Source: Streptomyces sp. SID8374 (lineage in GTDB: Bacteria > Actinomycetota > Actinomycetes > Streptomycetales > Streptomycetaceae). Taken from it: DNA of 64,000 nt. Below, in pieces: positions 51,377-60,464 of this stretch (position 1 is the first letter of the stretch; each line of letters starts with the position of its first letter). The notes under the pieces were generated by a model, which worked only from the letters and a program-made list of their open reading frames with translations, did not search any database and was not told where the DNA came from. The stretch is from positions 186,001 through 250,000 of the forward strand of contig NZ_WWGH01000002.1 of the NCBI RefSeq assembly GCF_009865135.1. The letters are read 5' to 3'. A program made the position numbers and the translations under genes.

Positions 51377-51853
51377 CTACGGCTTCCCCCGCCGCCCCCG
51401 CAGATGCTCCGCGATCGGCGTCAGCGCCGCGTGCAGCTGCGCCAGCGCCTCCGGCGACAGCAGGTCCATGAAGTGGTTGCGCACCGACTCCACATGGTGC
51501 GGGGCGACCTTGCGCATGGTCTCGGCGCCCTGCTCGGTGAGGACCGCGTACAGCCCTCGCCGGTCCGACTCGCAGTGGGTGCGGCGGACCAGGCCCGCCG
51601 TCTCCATCCGGGTGATCTGGTGCGAGAGCCGGCTCTTGGACTGCAGGGTCGCGGCGGCGAGGTCGCTCATCCGCATCCGCTGCTCGTCCGACTCGGAGAG
51701 GTTGACCAGGATCTCGTAGTCGTTCATGGTCAGGCCGAACGGCTGGAGGTCCTTCTCCAGCTGGTGCATCAGCAGCCTGCTGACGTCCAGGTGGGTGCGC
51801 CAGGCGCACTGCTCCGTGTCGCTCAGCCAGCGGGTGGCCGTCTCGGTCTCCAT
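51377..51853 (-). CDS. MarR family transcriptional regulator
   Basis: 158 residues. Winged helix with MSDLAAATLQSKSRLSHQITRMETAGLVRRTHCESDRRGLYAVLTEQG, flanked by dimerisation helices. The wing DRRG is typical. ATG 51853 has no ribosome site; TAGAAT lies on the minus strand at 51865-51860, which would start transcription at the A of ATG, so the mRNA is probably leaderless. The region upstream (51854-51900) is unusually AT-rich and may hold its own operator. Target unknown; the AIM24 genes lie upstream in the same direction. Confidence 0.9.
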   Translation of the reverse strand: METETATRWLSDTEQCAWRTHLDVSRLLMHQLEKDLQPFGLTMNDYEILVNLSESDEQRMRMSDLAAATLQSKSRLSHQITRMETAGLVRRTHCESDRRGLYAVLTEQGAETMRKVAPHHVESVRNHFMDLLSPEALAQLHAALTPIAEHLRGRRGKP

Positions 51854-52002
51854 ATATCGATTCTACCTAAGATGTTGAAAGCCGGACGAAATTAAGGGGT
51901 GTGACGGCAGGCACCCCGGAGCCGCCGGAGTGCTGGCGGGGCGGCATGCAAGGACCGGCGGCTGGGCGCAGACGTTCGACGTCACACTCCGCAGCCTACC
52001 GC

Positions 52003-52755
52003 TCACAAGCCGAAGCGACGCTGGAGGTCCCCCAGCTGGCCGGGCATGCGCGGTGCGGAACCGCCGCCCGGAACGCCCGGTTCACCCGGAACCGCGCCCG
52101 TCGACTGCTCCGCCATCAGTGCCTCGCTGGACTGGAGCAGCACCGTGCCTGCCCCCACGAACTCGAACTGGTGCTCCTCGCCCGACGTGCCGCCGATGCC
52201 CGTCAGTGACCGGATTCCGCCCATCACGCCCGTCATGTACCCGTGGTCGTAGTGGTGGCACGGCGAGGGGCAGTCGGCCCAGCCCACCAGCGCCTGCGGG
52301 TCGACCCGCAGCGGCGGCTCCATGAAGACCACGGGCCCGTTCGAGGCGGCGACGAACTTCCCCGTACCGATCAGCGTCACGAACCCGGGCACGATCGACT
52401 GCTTCAGTGCGAGCGACGGGTCGAACGCCAGCAGGTTCCCCGAGCGGATCGTCAGATTGCCGTCGTCCAGGTCGAAGGAGTTGACGTCGAAGGCCCGGTC
52501 CGCCAGCAGCATCTTCCCGCTGCCCTCGGCCACCACCCAGTCGCTGGCGTGCAGCGGCGAGTGGAAGCTGGAGCGCACCAGCCGGTCGAACCGGCCGTGC
52601 CCGATGCCGTCGAAGTCGATCTGCCCGTAGTAGGCGATCATCTTCCCCTTCTGGAGGAACCACCGGCTCCCCTTGAGCTCCACGCAGAAGGTGTAGGAGT
52701 TGACGTTGTCGTCCGACGGCAGCGTCATCGGATCGAAGATCACGGGCGTGCTCAC
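52003..52755 (-). CDS. AIM24 family protein 1 (third gene of the cluster)
   Basis: 250-residue member of the AIM24/DUF124 family, a beta-rich fold built of repeated strands, related by name to a yeast mitochondrial inner-membrane protein. Seen here: WFLQKGKMIAYYGQIDF, GSGKMLLADRAFDVNSFDLDDGNLTIRSGNLLAFDPSL and a Gly-rich loop GYMTGVMGGIRSLTG. A Pro/Gly-rich C-terminal tail of about 40 residues. Start overlaps the stop of the gene before it (ATGA). Function in bacteria unknown. Confidence 0.85.
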   Translation of the reverse strand: MSTPVIFDPMTLPSDDNVNSYTFCVELKGSRWFLQKGKMIAYYGQIDFDGIGHGRFDRLVRSSFHSPLHASDWVVAEGSGKMLLADRAFDVNSFDLDDGNLTIRSGNLLAFDPSLALKQSIVPGFVTLIGTGKFVAASNGPVVFMEPPLRVDPQALVGWADCPSPCHHYDHGYMTGVMGGIRSLTGIGGTSGEEHQFEFVGAGTVLLQSSEALMAEQSTGAVPGEPGVPGGGSAPRMPGQLGDLQRRFGL

Positions 52756-53402
52756 AGCTTCTCCTCCGAGGCCTGGACGTACACCGCGCCGCTCCCGCTC
52801 AGCTCCAGCTGGAACGCCTCGCCGGAGCCGCGTCCCACCATGTCCCGCCAGCCGACGGCGGTGGAGAGCTTGTTGCGGACCTCGCCGTGGTGGGCGACAT
52901 ACGCCTGCGGGTCGACATGGATGTCCCGGCCCGGGGTGATCGGCAGTTCGATCACCCCGCCGTGCGCCATCACCGCGACCGCGCCGTGCCCCTTGAGCGT
53001 GGTGGTGAACAGGCCCTGGCCGGTCACCTGGCCGCGCACCATGCCCATCACCCCGCCCTGCGAGCCCATGAACATCGTGCCCTGCTGGAGGGAGCCGTCG
53101 AAGGCGAGGAGGCGGTCGGCCTCCACGTACAGGGTGTCGCCGGCCAGGTTGATCACCTGGATGTGGTGGCCGCCGTGGCCGAACATCACCGTGCCCGAGC
53201 CCTCGACCGTCATCAGCGGCGTCGCCTCGCCCGTCACCCGGCGGCCGATCATCGAGGCGAAACCGCCCTGGCCGCCCTGGATGTTCGGGGTGAAGGAGAC
53301 CTCACCCCGGTAGGCGAGCATCGCGCCGCGCTGGCTGAACAGCTTCTGGCCCGGGACCACCGCGGCCTCGATCATCTTGGAGTTGATCTCGCGGAACGGC
53401 AT
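52752..53402 (-). CDS. AIM24 family protein 2
   Basis: 216 residues, all AIM24 domain: KLFSQRGAMLAYRGEVSF, GSGTVMFGHGGHHIQVINLAGDTLYVEADRLLAFDGSLQQGT and the final GEAFQLELSGSGAVYVQASEEK. Shares its pattern with both neighbours. The ATG overlaps the stop of the upstream gene by one base (TGATG) and its own stop overlaps the next start, so the three are translated as a coupled set, probably at equal amounts. Confidence 0.87.
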   Translation of the reverse strand: MPFREINSKMIEAAVVPGQKLFSQRGAMLAYRGEVSFTPNIQGGQGGFASMIGRRVTGEATPLMTVEGSGTVMFGHGGHHIQVINLAGDTLYVEADRLLAFDGSLQQGTMFMGSQGGVMGMVRGQVTGQGLFTTTLKGHGAVAVMAHGGVIELPITPGRDIHVDPQAYVAHHGEVRNKLSTAVGWRDMVGRGSGEAFQLELSGSGAVYVQASEEKL

Positions 53403-54040
53403 CAGACATCGCCTCCGAGGGTGTTGCGCTCGCTCGGCTGTACGTAGACCAGGCCGTCGCCCTCGAACCGCATCTGGAACGCCTCGCCCGAGCCCTCACC
53501 GATCAGGGTCCGGAAGTTGACCCCGCTCTGGAGCTGCTGGCGCAGATTTCCCTGGTGGGCGATGTACGCGCCGGGGTCGACCATCAGCGGATACTGCGGG
53601 GTCACCCGCAGCACGACCGCCTCGCCGTCCGACATGATCGCCGCCTGCCCGGTGCCCTCCACCGTGGTGGTGAACAGCCCGTTGCCGCTCGCCCCGCCGC
53701 GCAGCCCGGTGAACGTCGTCCCCGTGCGCAGCCCGGTGCCGGTGGCCAGCAGATTGCTCGCCTCCACGTACAGCTTGTCGCCGTGGAGCGTGACCAGGTT
53801 GATCTCGCTCGCCCGGTCGGCGAAGTAGCAGGTTCCCTGCCCGGAGACCTCCATCACGGCCATCTGTTCGCCGGTCAGCCGGCGGGTCACCATCCCGCGG
53901 ATCCCCTCACCGCCGCCGGTCATCTTCTTGAAGGTCATCCGGCCGTCGTACGCGACCATCGAGCCGTTCTTCGCCTTGACGGCATCGCCCGTCAGATCGA
54001 CGGCGAGCGTCTTGCTGCCTTGGAGTCGGAACATCGCCAC
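53402..54040 (-). CDS. AIM24 family protein 3 (first gene of the operon)
   Basis: 212 residues, AIM24 domain: KAKNGSMVAYDGRMTFKKM, GQGTCYFADRASEINLVTLHGDKLYVEASNLLATGTGLRTGT and GEAFQMRFEGDGLVYVQPSERN. First in the three-gene operon; the only Cys is in the GTCYFAD strand. ATG 54040; the 227 bases upstream are shared with the divergent DUF3817 gene. A multi-protein membrane-associated assembly is a possible role, as inference only. Confidence 0.87.
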   Translation of the reverse strand: MAMFRLQGSKTLAVDLTGDAVKAKNGSMVAYDGRMTFKKMTGGGEGIRGMVTRRLTGEQMAVMEVSGQGTCYFADRASEINLVTLHGDKLYVEASNLLATGTGLRTGTTFTGLRGGASGNGLFTTTVEGTGQAAIMSDGEAVVLRVTPQYPLMVDPGAYIAHQGNLRQQLQSGVNFRTLIGEGSGEAFQMRFEGDGLVYVQPSERNTLGGDV

Positions 54041-54267
54041 GCGATGAAGGTAGCCGCCCGCCCCGCGCTCCGGCCAGGTCCTACGGAACCGTTACGCCCC
54101 TGATGCTCCCCTGATGCGTACCCGGACCGGCCCTGATATGCGGCGATACGCGCGCCCGCGGCGAGGGTGGCCCCCGGCGCCGGGAGCGGGGCGTCGCGAT
54201 GCCACAATGGGGGCGGCTTGTGCCCGCGTTCACAAGCCCACGCGACCCTCCCACCGAAGGTGCCCCT

Positions 54268-54618
54268 GTGGACATCAAGACCGCTTCCGCCCTGCACCGG
54301 CTGCGCCTCATCTCGATTCCCGAGGCGCTGTCCTTCCCGGCCCTGATCCTCTTCGGCTCGGTCCTCAGCCGGATCTCGGACATCGACTTCCTGATGATGC
54401 CGCTCGGCATGATCCACGGCATCCTCTTCGTGATCTACGCCGTGTTCCTCCTCGACGTCTGGATGAAGGCGAAGTGGCCGCTCAAGCGCGTCGCCCTCTT
54501 CTTCGTCCTGTCGCTCATCCCCTTCGGCGGGCTCTACGGCGACAAGCGGCTCAAGCAGTACGAGGCCGACGGCATCATCGCCGCCCGCGCCCGCCGCGAG
54601 GGCACGGTCAGCGCATGA
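54268..54618 (+). CDS. DUF3817 integral membrane protein
   Basis: 116 residues with three membrane helices (about 14-35, 43-62, 72-92). Family features are the helix 2 motif GMIHGILFVIYAVFLLD and the cytoplasmic KAKWPLKR. Function unknown. GTG 54268 with GAAGG upstream. Overlaps the next gene by four bases (ATGA). A second family member is at 63446. Confidence 0.88.
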   Translation: MDIKTASALHRLRLISIPEALSFPALILFGSVLSRISDIDFLMMPLGMIHGILFVIYAVFLLDVWMKAKWPLKRVALFFVLSLIPFGGLYGDKRLKQYEADGIIAARARREGTVSA

Positions 54619-54908
54619 TCGTCGCCTTCTCCGTGTCCCCGCTCGGTGTCGGTGAGGACGTCGGCGAGTACGTCGCCGACGCCGTCCGGGTCGTCCGCGA
54701 GTCCGGGCTGCCCAACCGGACCGACGCCATGTTCACCTCCGTCGAGGGGGAGTGGGACGAGGTCATGGACGTCGTCAAGCGCGCCGTCGCCGCCGTCGAG
54801 GCCCGCGCGGGACGCGTCTCCCTGGTACTGAAGGCCGACATCCGGCCCGGGGTCACCGACGGTCTGACCTCCAAGGTCGAGACGGTGGAGCGCTACCTCG
54901 CCCCCTGA
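54615..54908 (+). CDS. MTH1187 family thiamine-binding-type protein
   Basis: 97-residue small ferredoxin-like fold protein of the MTH1187/YkoF family, some members of which bind thiamine. Seen: MIVAFSVSPLGVGEDVGEYVADAVRVVRESGLPNRTDAMFTSVEGEWDEVMDVVKRAV. Coupled to the DUF3817 gene by an ATGA overlap and followed by a terminator, so a two-gene operon. Whether it binds thiamine cannot be seen here. Confidence 0.87.
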   Translation: MIVAFSVSPLGVGEDVGEYVADAVRVVRESGLPNRTDAMFTSVEGEWDEVMDVVKRAVAAVEARAGRVSLVLKADIRPGVTDGLTSKVETVERYLAP

Positions 54909-54948
54909 CGTCCCGTCGGCCCTCCGGCCGCCCCGCGTTCACCCGATG

Positions 54949-54979
54949 AGCCCCCGGCGCCACACGGCCGGGGGCTTTT
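54949..54979 (+). terminator. Intrinsic terminator after the MTH1187 gene
   Basis: AGCCCCCGGC and GCCGGGGGCT form a 10-bp stem with an eight-base loop, ending in TTTT. It separates the conserved core from the cslA block. Confidence 0.9.
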
Positions 54980-55082
54980 CCGGTCCCGGATCGAAAACCC
55001 CTCACTCGGACCTGCCAAGTCGACACGCCGTTGCCTGTCCCCTTCTGTGGGGATATCAACCCGTTCGACAGTGGGAGGCACG

Positions 55083-56930
55083 GTGCGGTCGGAGGGCTAC
55101 GACTACGACACCTACAGCCGGCTCGCGGGTCCGCTCACCGAGCCGGACCCCGAGGGATACCGAGTCAGGTACCGATCCCTGCTCTCGAGCGAGAAGCACC
55201 GAATAAGGGCCGTCCTCCTGATGACGCTCGCCCCGGTGCTGACCGCCATCCTGATGCTCTACCTGGTCTGGCCCTCGCACTGGACCGAGCGGGAGAACGG
55301 GGAGCGGTGGCTCGTCGTCGCCGACACCGTGATGCTGGTCTCGATCGGCCTGATCGGGCTCTTCATGCTGGTCAACGTCGTCTCCATCGCGCACGCGACG
55401 ATGGTCGCCCGGGACCCCGTACCCGTGACGCCCGAGCCGGGCACCCGGGTCGCCTTCCTCACCACGTACGTCCCCGGCAAGGAACCGCTCTCCATGGTGC
55501 GCGCCACCCTCAAGGGCGCCGTACGCATGACGCATCCCGGTCCGCTGGACATCTGGCTCCTCGACGAGGGCGACGACCCGGCCGCCCGGATGCTCTGCGC
55601 GGAGCTGGGGGTGCACCACTTCACCCGGCGCGGGGTGCCCGAGTGGAACCGTAGGAAGGGCGTCCACAAGGCGAAGACGAAGCACGGCAACTACAACGCG
55701 TGGATCGCCCTGCACGGCGACGACTACGACTTCTTCGCCTCCGTCGACACCGACCACGTCCCGATGCCCAACTTCCTGGAGCGGATGCTGGGCTACTTCC
55801 GGGACCCGGACGTCGCCTTCGTCGTCGGACCGCAGGTCTACGGGAACTACGACTCGGCCGTCACCAAGGCCGCCGAGTCGCAGCAGTTCCTCTTCCACGC
55901 GCTGATCCAGCGAGCGGGCAACCGCTACGGCGCCCCGATGTTCGTCGGCACCAACAACGTGGTCCGCGTCGCCGCCGTACGCCAGGTCGGCGGCCTCTAC
56001 GACTCCATCACCGAGGACATGGCGACCGGCTTCGAGATCCACCGCCGCCGCAACCCCCTCACCGGGCGCTTCTGGCGCTCCGTCTACACGCCCGACGTGC
56101 TGGCCGTCGGTGAGGGGCCCGCCTCCTGGACGGACTTCTTCACCCAGCAGCTGCGCTGGTCGCGGGGGACGTACGAGACGCTGTTCAAGCAGTACGGCAA
56201 GGCGCTGTTCCGGGTGCCGCCCGGCCGGCTCCTCAGCTACACCCTGATGCTCGTCTACTACCCGATGACGGCCGTCAACTGGCTGCTCGGCGTGCTGAGC
56301 TGTGTGCTCTTCCTCTGGTTCGGGGCCTCCGGCACCCAGGTCGCCGCCTCCATCTGGCTGATGCTCTACAGCGACGCGGCGGCCCTCCAGATCGGGCTCT
56401 ACCTCTGGAACCGGCGCCACAACGTCTCCCCGCACGAGCCCGAGGGCTCCGGCGGCCTCGCCGGGATGGCCATGTCCGCGCTCTCCGCGCCGATCTACCT
56501 CAAGTCGCTCGGCTCGGCGGTCCTGCGCACGGACGGCCGGTTCGTCGTCACGCCCAAGGGCGGCCAGGTCTCCCCGGACCGGCTGCTCACCTTCCGTATC
56601 CATCTGGCCTGGGCCGCGGTCCTGTTCTCCTCGCTCGCCGCCTCGGTCTACCTGGACCACACCCATGTCGCGATGCGGACCTGGGCGACGCTGGGCCTGG
56701 CGATATCCCTGTCCCCGGTCGCGGTGTGGGCCTGGACCCAGTGGCAGGACCGGCGCGAGAAGGCACGCAACGCCGTCCCCGCTCCCGCGCCTGCTCCCGC
56801 ACCCGCCCCCGTACAGCAGGCGCTGCCCGAGCCGACGTACCTGACCACCACCACGACGACCACCAGCGCCCCGGCGACCAGCAGCGCGAGTGCCGGTACC
56901 ACCGCCACCACCACCGCAGGAGGGAACTGA
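55083..56930 (+). CDS. cslA: CslA, cellulose-synthase-like glycosyltransferase
   Basis: 615-residue family 2 membrane glycosyltransferase making a beta-glucan exported at hyphal tips. Two N-terminal helices (about 45-65, 82-105), the cytoplasmic GT domain with LLDEGDD, the DTDH metal site, TEDM and QQLRW, then five or so C-terminal helices and a Pro/Ala/Thr-rich tail. GTG 55083 has GGGAGG just upstream. In S. coelicolor CslA interacts with DivIVA and is needed for aerial growth. Followed four bases later by glxA. Confidence 0.94.
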   Translation: MRSEGYDYDTYSRLAGPLTEPDPEGYRVRYRSLLSSEKHRIRAVLLMTLAPVLTAILMLYLVWPSHWTERENGERWLVVADTVMLVSIGLIGLFMLVNVVSIAHATMVARDPVPVTPEPGTRVAFLTTYVPGKEPLSMVRATLKGAVRMTHPGPLDIWLLDEGDDPAARMLCAELGVHHFTRRGVPEWNRRKGVHKAKTKHGNYNAWIALHGDDYDFFASVDTDHVPMPNFLERMLGYFRDPDVAFVVGPQVYGNYDSAVTKAAESQQFLFHALIQRAGNRYGAPMFVGTNNVVRVAAVRQVGGLYDSITEDMATGFEIHRRRNPLTGRFWRSVYTPDVLAVGEGPASWTDFFTQQLRWSRGTYETLFKQYGKALFRVPPGRLLSYTLMLVYYPMTAVNWLLGVLSCVLFLWFGASGTQVAASIWLMLYSDAAALQIGLYLWNRRHNVSPHEPEGSGGLAGMAMSALSAPIYLKSLGSAVLRTDGRFVVTPKGGQVSPDRLLTFRIHLAWAAVLFSSLAASVYLDHTHVAMRTWATLGLAISLSPVAVWAWTQWQDRREKARNAVPAPAPAPAPAPVQQALPEPTYLTTTTTTTSAPATSSASAGTTATTTAGGN

Positions 56931-56933
56931 CCC

Positions 56934-58889
56934 ATGGCCTACCGGCCTTCGAAGAAGATGCGGAAGACGCTCCTGGGCGGCGGCGCCGTGGTCGTGCTCG
57001 CGGGGCTCAACGCCCCGGCGGCGCTCTCCTTCGCGGAGGACCAGTACCACGCGTACAAGATCGCCCAGCCCAAGTACAAGGCGGAGTACGGCTCCTGGGA
57101 GCGGGTCGACATCCCGAAGGAGTACCGCACCAACGCGATCCACGCGGCGCTCCTGCACACCGGGAAGGTGCTGATCGTCGCGGGCTCCGGCAACGACGAG
57201 AAGAACTTCGACGCGGGCACCTTCGACACCGTGCTGTGGGACCCGGCCGAGAACACCTTCCAGAAGATCCCCACCCCCGAGGACTTCTTCTGCGGCGGCC
57301 ACGCCCAACTCCCCGACGGGCGGCTGCTGATCGCCGGCGGCACCGCCCGCTACGAGGTCCTCGACGACAAGGTGAAGCGGGCCGGCGGCGGGATGCGGGT
57401 CAAGAACGAGAACCCGGACAAGCCGCTCAAGCTGAAGAAGGGCACGGTCTTCCGCTCGCCCTCGGGTGTCGAGTACGTCGCCAAGTTCGACGTCACCGTC
57501 CCCAAGGCGAAGCGCGAGTTCGAGGTCACGTACTTCAAGAGCGGCCAGATGAAGCCGTGGAAGACGAAGGTGACGGCGGCCGAGCAGCGGGTCTTCGTGG
57601 AGGCGGTGGACGACGGCGTGGAGGCGGTGGCGACCGACGCCGCCCAGTACGAGATCGTCGGGCTGAAGGGCAAGGAGGCCGACAACTCCTACGGGCTCGC
57701 CGAGAAGATCACCATGGACAAGCAGGACTTCCAGGGGATCAGGGCGGCCTACGAGTTCGACCCGACGGCGGAGAAGTACATCAAGGTCGACCCGATGCAG
57801 GAGGCCCGCTGGTACCCGACGCTCGTCGGCCTGGAGGACGGCAGGGTGCTCGCCGTCTCCGGCCTCGACGACGTCGGCGCGATCCTGCCGGGCGACAACG
57901 AGATCTACGACCCGAAGACCAAGAAGTGGGCCAAGGGCCCCTTCCACTACTTCCCGACCTACCCGGCGCTCTTCCTCACCAAGGGCGGCAAGCTCTTCTA
58001 CCCGGGCGCCAACGCCGGTTACGGCCCGGCCGACAAGGGCCGTGAGCCGGGGATCTGGGACATCAAGAAGAACACCTTCACCAAGGTGCCCGGGCTGACC
58101 GACACCGACGAGCTGGAGACGGCGGCCTCGCTGCTGCTGCCGCCCGTGCAGGACCAGAAGGTGATGGTGCTCGGCGGGGGAGGGGTCGGCGAGTCCAAGA
58201 AGTCCACCGCCCGCACGGCCGTCATCGACCTCAAGCAGGCCAGCCCCGCCTTCACGGCCGGCCCCGACCTGCCGCAGGGGACGCGCTACCTGAACAGCGT
58301 GATCATGCCGGACGACACCGTCTTCACCAGCGGCGGCTCGAAGGACTACCGGGGCCGGGGCAACAGCAACATCCTCAAGGCGCAGTCCTACGACCCCAAG
58401 TCCAACACCTTCAAGGAGGCGGCGGAGCCGACGGTCGGCCGCAACTACCACTCCGAGGCGCTGCTGCTGCCCGACGGCCGGGTCGCCACCTTCGGCTCCG
58501 ACTCGCTCTACGGCGACAAGGACAACACCAAGCTCGGCAAGTTCGAGCAGCGCATGGAGGTCTACACCCCGCCCGCCCTGCACCGGGGCAAGGACAAGCG
58601 CCCGGTCATCGGGGACGGCCCGGAGGCGGTGGAGCGCGGGAAGACGGTCACCTTCAAGACCGGCGACGCGGACCGGGTCGCGACGGCCCGGCTGATGCGC
58701 CCGAGCGCGGTCACGCACACCACGGACGTGGAGCAGCGCTCCATCGCGCTGGACCTGAAGAAGGGGAACGGCGAGGTGAGCGTGAGCGTGCCGGACGACG
58801 CCACGCTGGTGCCGCCCGGCTGGTACATGCTCTTCGTCACGGACACCGACGGGATCCCGTCGGAGGCGAAGTGGGTCAAGGCGTCCTGA
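56934..58889 (+). CDS. glxA: GlxA, membrane-anchored radical copper oxidase
   Basis: 651-residue galactose-oxidase-like enzyme acting outside the membrane on the CslA glucan. An N-terminal anchor (about 10-33) precedes a Kelch beta-propeller. Active-site residues are in place: Cys120 in DFFCGGHAQ (thioether partner), Tyr294 in ARWYPTLVG, Tyr505-His506 in GRNYHSEALL and His595 in AVTHTTDVEQRS. Loss of glxA in S. lividans alters morphology and glycan deposition. Tight coupling to cslA (four bases, GCAGGAGGG). Confidence 0.95.
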   Translation: MAYRPSKKMRKTLLGGGAVVVLAGLNAPAALSFAEDQYHAYKIAQPKYKAEYGSWERVDIPKEYRTNAIHAALLHTGKVLIVAGSGNDEKNFDAGTFDTVLWDPAENTFQKIPTPEDFFCGGHAQLPDGRLLIAGGTARYEVLDDKVKRAGGGMRVKNENPDKPLKLKKGTVFRSPSGVEYVAKFDVTVPKAKREFEVTYFKSGQMKPWKTKVTAAEQRVFVEAVDDGVEAVATDAAQYEIVGLKGKEADNSYGLAEKITMDKQDFQGIRAAYEFDPTAEKYIKVDPMQEARWYPTLVGLEDGRVLAVSGLDDVGAILPGDNEIYDPKTKKWAKGPFHYFPTYPALFLTKGGKLFYPGANAGYGPADKGREPGIWDIKKNTFTKVPGLTDTDELETAASLLLPPVQDQKVMVLGGGGVGESKKSTARTAVIDLKQASPAFTAGPDLPQGTRYLNSVIMPDDTVFTSGGSKDYRGRGNSNILKAQSYDPKSNTFKEAAEPTVGRNYHSEALLLPDGRVATFGSDSLYGDKDNTKLGKFEQRMEVYTPPALHRGKDKRPVIGDGPEAVERGKTVTFKTGDADRVATARLMRPSAVTHTTDVEQRSIALDLKKGNGEVSVSVPDDATLVPPGWYMLFVTDTDGIPSEAKWVKAS

Positions 58890-58914
58890 GCCCGGGGGAG
58901 TTCACGGCCGCGGG

Positions 58915-59202
58915 TCAGGGGCTGGCCGGGTCGGCCCCGTAACGCAGCGGCTCGTTCTCCACGCGCGGATCGCGGCGGTAGACGAAGAGCGCGTCCGCCC
59001 GTGCGCCGCCGGCCGGTCCGTCCAGCTCGCAGGGGTAGGTGACCTGGACGACGGAGGGCCGGCCGGCGACCCGTATCCGTGTGCCGTCCGCGGGGCCGCC
59101 GACGAGCACGGCGGTCTCGTACGTCGATTCCGTCGCGGCGGACGGTCCTTGCGTCCGCCGCCGGTCCTGGGGTGTGGTGTGTGCCCTGGCTTCGTATCCC
59201 AT
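58915..59202 (-). CDS. Small hypothetical protein
   Basis: 95 residues, no signal peptide or membrane helix. Codon third positions are strongly G/C, so it is very likely coding. Features: AVLVGGPADGTRIRVAGRPSVVQVTYPCELDGPAG, a beta-rich core with a single Cys. I do not recognise a family. ATG 59202 lacks a ribosome site; TAAAGT is placed about six bases upstream, fitting a leaderless transcript under the adjacent palindrome. Convergent with glxA. Confidence 0.7.
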   Translation of the reverse strand: MGYEARAHTTPQDRRRTQGPSAATESTYETAVLVGGPADGTRIRVAGRPSVVQVTYPCELDGPAGGARADALFVYRRDPRVENEPLRYGADPASP

Positions 59203-59213
59203 GGCAACACTTT

Positions 59214-59231
59214 AAAGGTTGCGCAATCTTT
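59214..59231. promoter_or_regulatory. Palindromic operator-like site with TTGCGCAA core
   Basis: AAAGGTTGC-GCAATCTTT, an 18-bp palindrome with one mismatch, just upstream of the TAAAGT -10-like box of the small hypothetical gene. The design suits a dimeric winged-helix repressor; the ArsR-type protein encoded at 60465 is a candidate. Confidence 0.5.
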
Positions 59232-59252
59232 GAACTATGAGTGTCCCGGACG

Positions 59253-60302
59253 TCAGGACTTCGCACGGTGGGCCAGGCCCAGCGCGTACTCCGGCCACCA
59301 GGTGCCCGCCTCCGGTCCGCCCCGGCAGGTGCCGTCCGACTCGCCGGGCCGCTTGATCCACAGATAGGCGTCGAGGCGGTCGTCGCGGGTGTCGGTGGTC
59401 GGGGGCGTGCCGAGCGCCCGGCCCGGCGGGTTGCACCAGGCCTCGGCGCGGTCGCCGGTGAGGGGGCCGCCGCCGTTGCGGCTGGTGTCGATCACGTAGT
59501 GCGCGCCGCCGACGGCGTCGGAGAGGAGGGCCCCGTACTCCTTCACGCTCGCGTTCGACTGGAAGTTGGAGACGTTCAGCGAGAAGCCGTCGGCCCGGTC
59601 GATCCCGGCCTGCCGCAGCGGTTCGGCGATCTTGGACGGCTCCTTGATCCAGTCCGGGTTGCCCGCGTCCAGGTAGACCTTGGTCCGGGGCCTGGCCTTG
59701 AGCGTTTCCACGGCCTCGGAGAGCAGCTGGTAGCGCTCGGCGTGGTGCTCGGGCGGGGTGCAGCCGTCCGCGATGTGGGGGAGGGCGTCGGGCTCCAGGA
59801 TCACGGTGGCGGGGGCGTCGCCGATGGCCTCGGCGAACTCCCCGAGCCAGGACCGGTAGGCGTCCGCGTCCTTGGCCCCGCCCGCGGAGTAGAGCCCGCA
59901 GTCGCGGTGGGGGATGTTGTACGCGACGAGCAGGACGCTCTTCTTCGTCTCGGCCGCGGCCTTGACGGCGGCCACGATCTCGGGCCCGGGGGCGTCCCAG
60001 GCGGGCCAGAGCGCCACCGGCCGGTCGGCGATCCGCCGCAGTGCCTTCGCGTCGTCCTCCCGGCCCTGCCGGTCCCAGGCGCGCACCTGGCGGGCGGCAT
60101 CGCTGTCCGGGTCCACCCAGTACGGGGACGCCGCGCTCGGCGCGGGTTCGCCGCGTACGGGGTCGGCCTCGGCGGCCGTGGGGCTCGCGCCGCCGGGTGC
60201 GGAGCAGCCCGCCGTGAGGGCGGCCGCGAGAGCGGCGGCGGCCAGGCCGGGGGGAACCCTGAGGACCCTGAAGACTCGGTGGACGGTGCTGCGGCCGGAC
60301 AT
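59253..60302 (-). CDS. Glycoside hydrolase family 6 lipoprotein (CslZ-like)
   Basis: 349 residues. Lipoprotein signal with LTAGCS lipobox (Cys about 32), then a GH6 endoglucanase barrel. Catalytic regions: VAYNIPHRDCGLYSAGG, VILEPDALPHIADGC (acid Asp) and FSLNVSNFQS. In S. coelicolor the cslA-glxA pair is followed by a GH6 gene (cslZ), so this enzyme probably trims the same glucan. ATG 60302 with GAGGGGG upstream. Here it is on the opposite strand from cslA-glxA. Confidence 0.9.
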   Translation of the reverse strand: MSGRSTVHRVFRVLRVPPGLAAAALAAALTAGCSAPGGASPTAAEADPVRGEPAPSAASPYWVDPDSDAARQVRAWDRQGREDDAKALRRIADRPVALWPAWDAPGPEIVAAVKAAAETKKSVLLVAYNIPHRDCGLYSAGGAKDADAYRSWLGEFAEAIGDAPATVILEPDALPHIADGCTPPEHHAERYQLLSEAVETLKARPRTKVYLDAGNPDWIKEPSKIAEPLRQAGIDRADGFSLNVSNFQSNASVKEYGALLSDAVGGAHYVIDTSRNGGGPLTGDRAEAWCNPPGRALGTPPTTDTRDDRLDAYLWIKRPGESDGTCRGGPEAGTWWPEYALGLAHRAKS

Positions 60303-60464
60303 CCAGCCCCCTCGGACGGCGGTGGCTCACGGATACGGGATACGGGACACGTGCGCGAGGCGGCGTGTGGACGCGCGCCGGAGTGCGCACAGGGAAACGC
60401 CAGCAATCGTGACATAGCGGTCACCGGGAGTGGTGCCGCGACACCATCCGTGACCGGGCGCGGC

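Noticed and set aside
55056..58718. 1220-residue minus-strand open frame opposite cslA-glxA
   Set aside because: Shadow of two genes with all active-site residues present; no ribosome site or recognisable domain.
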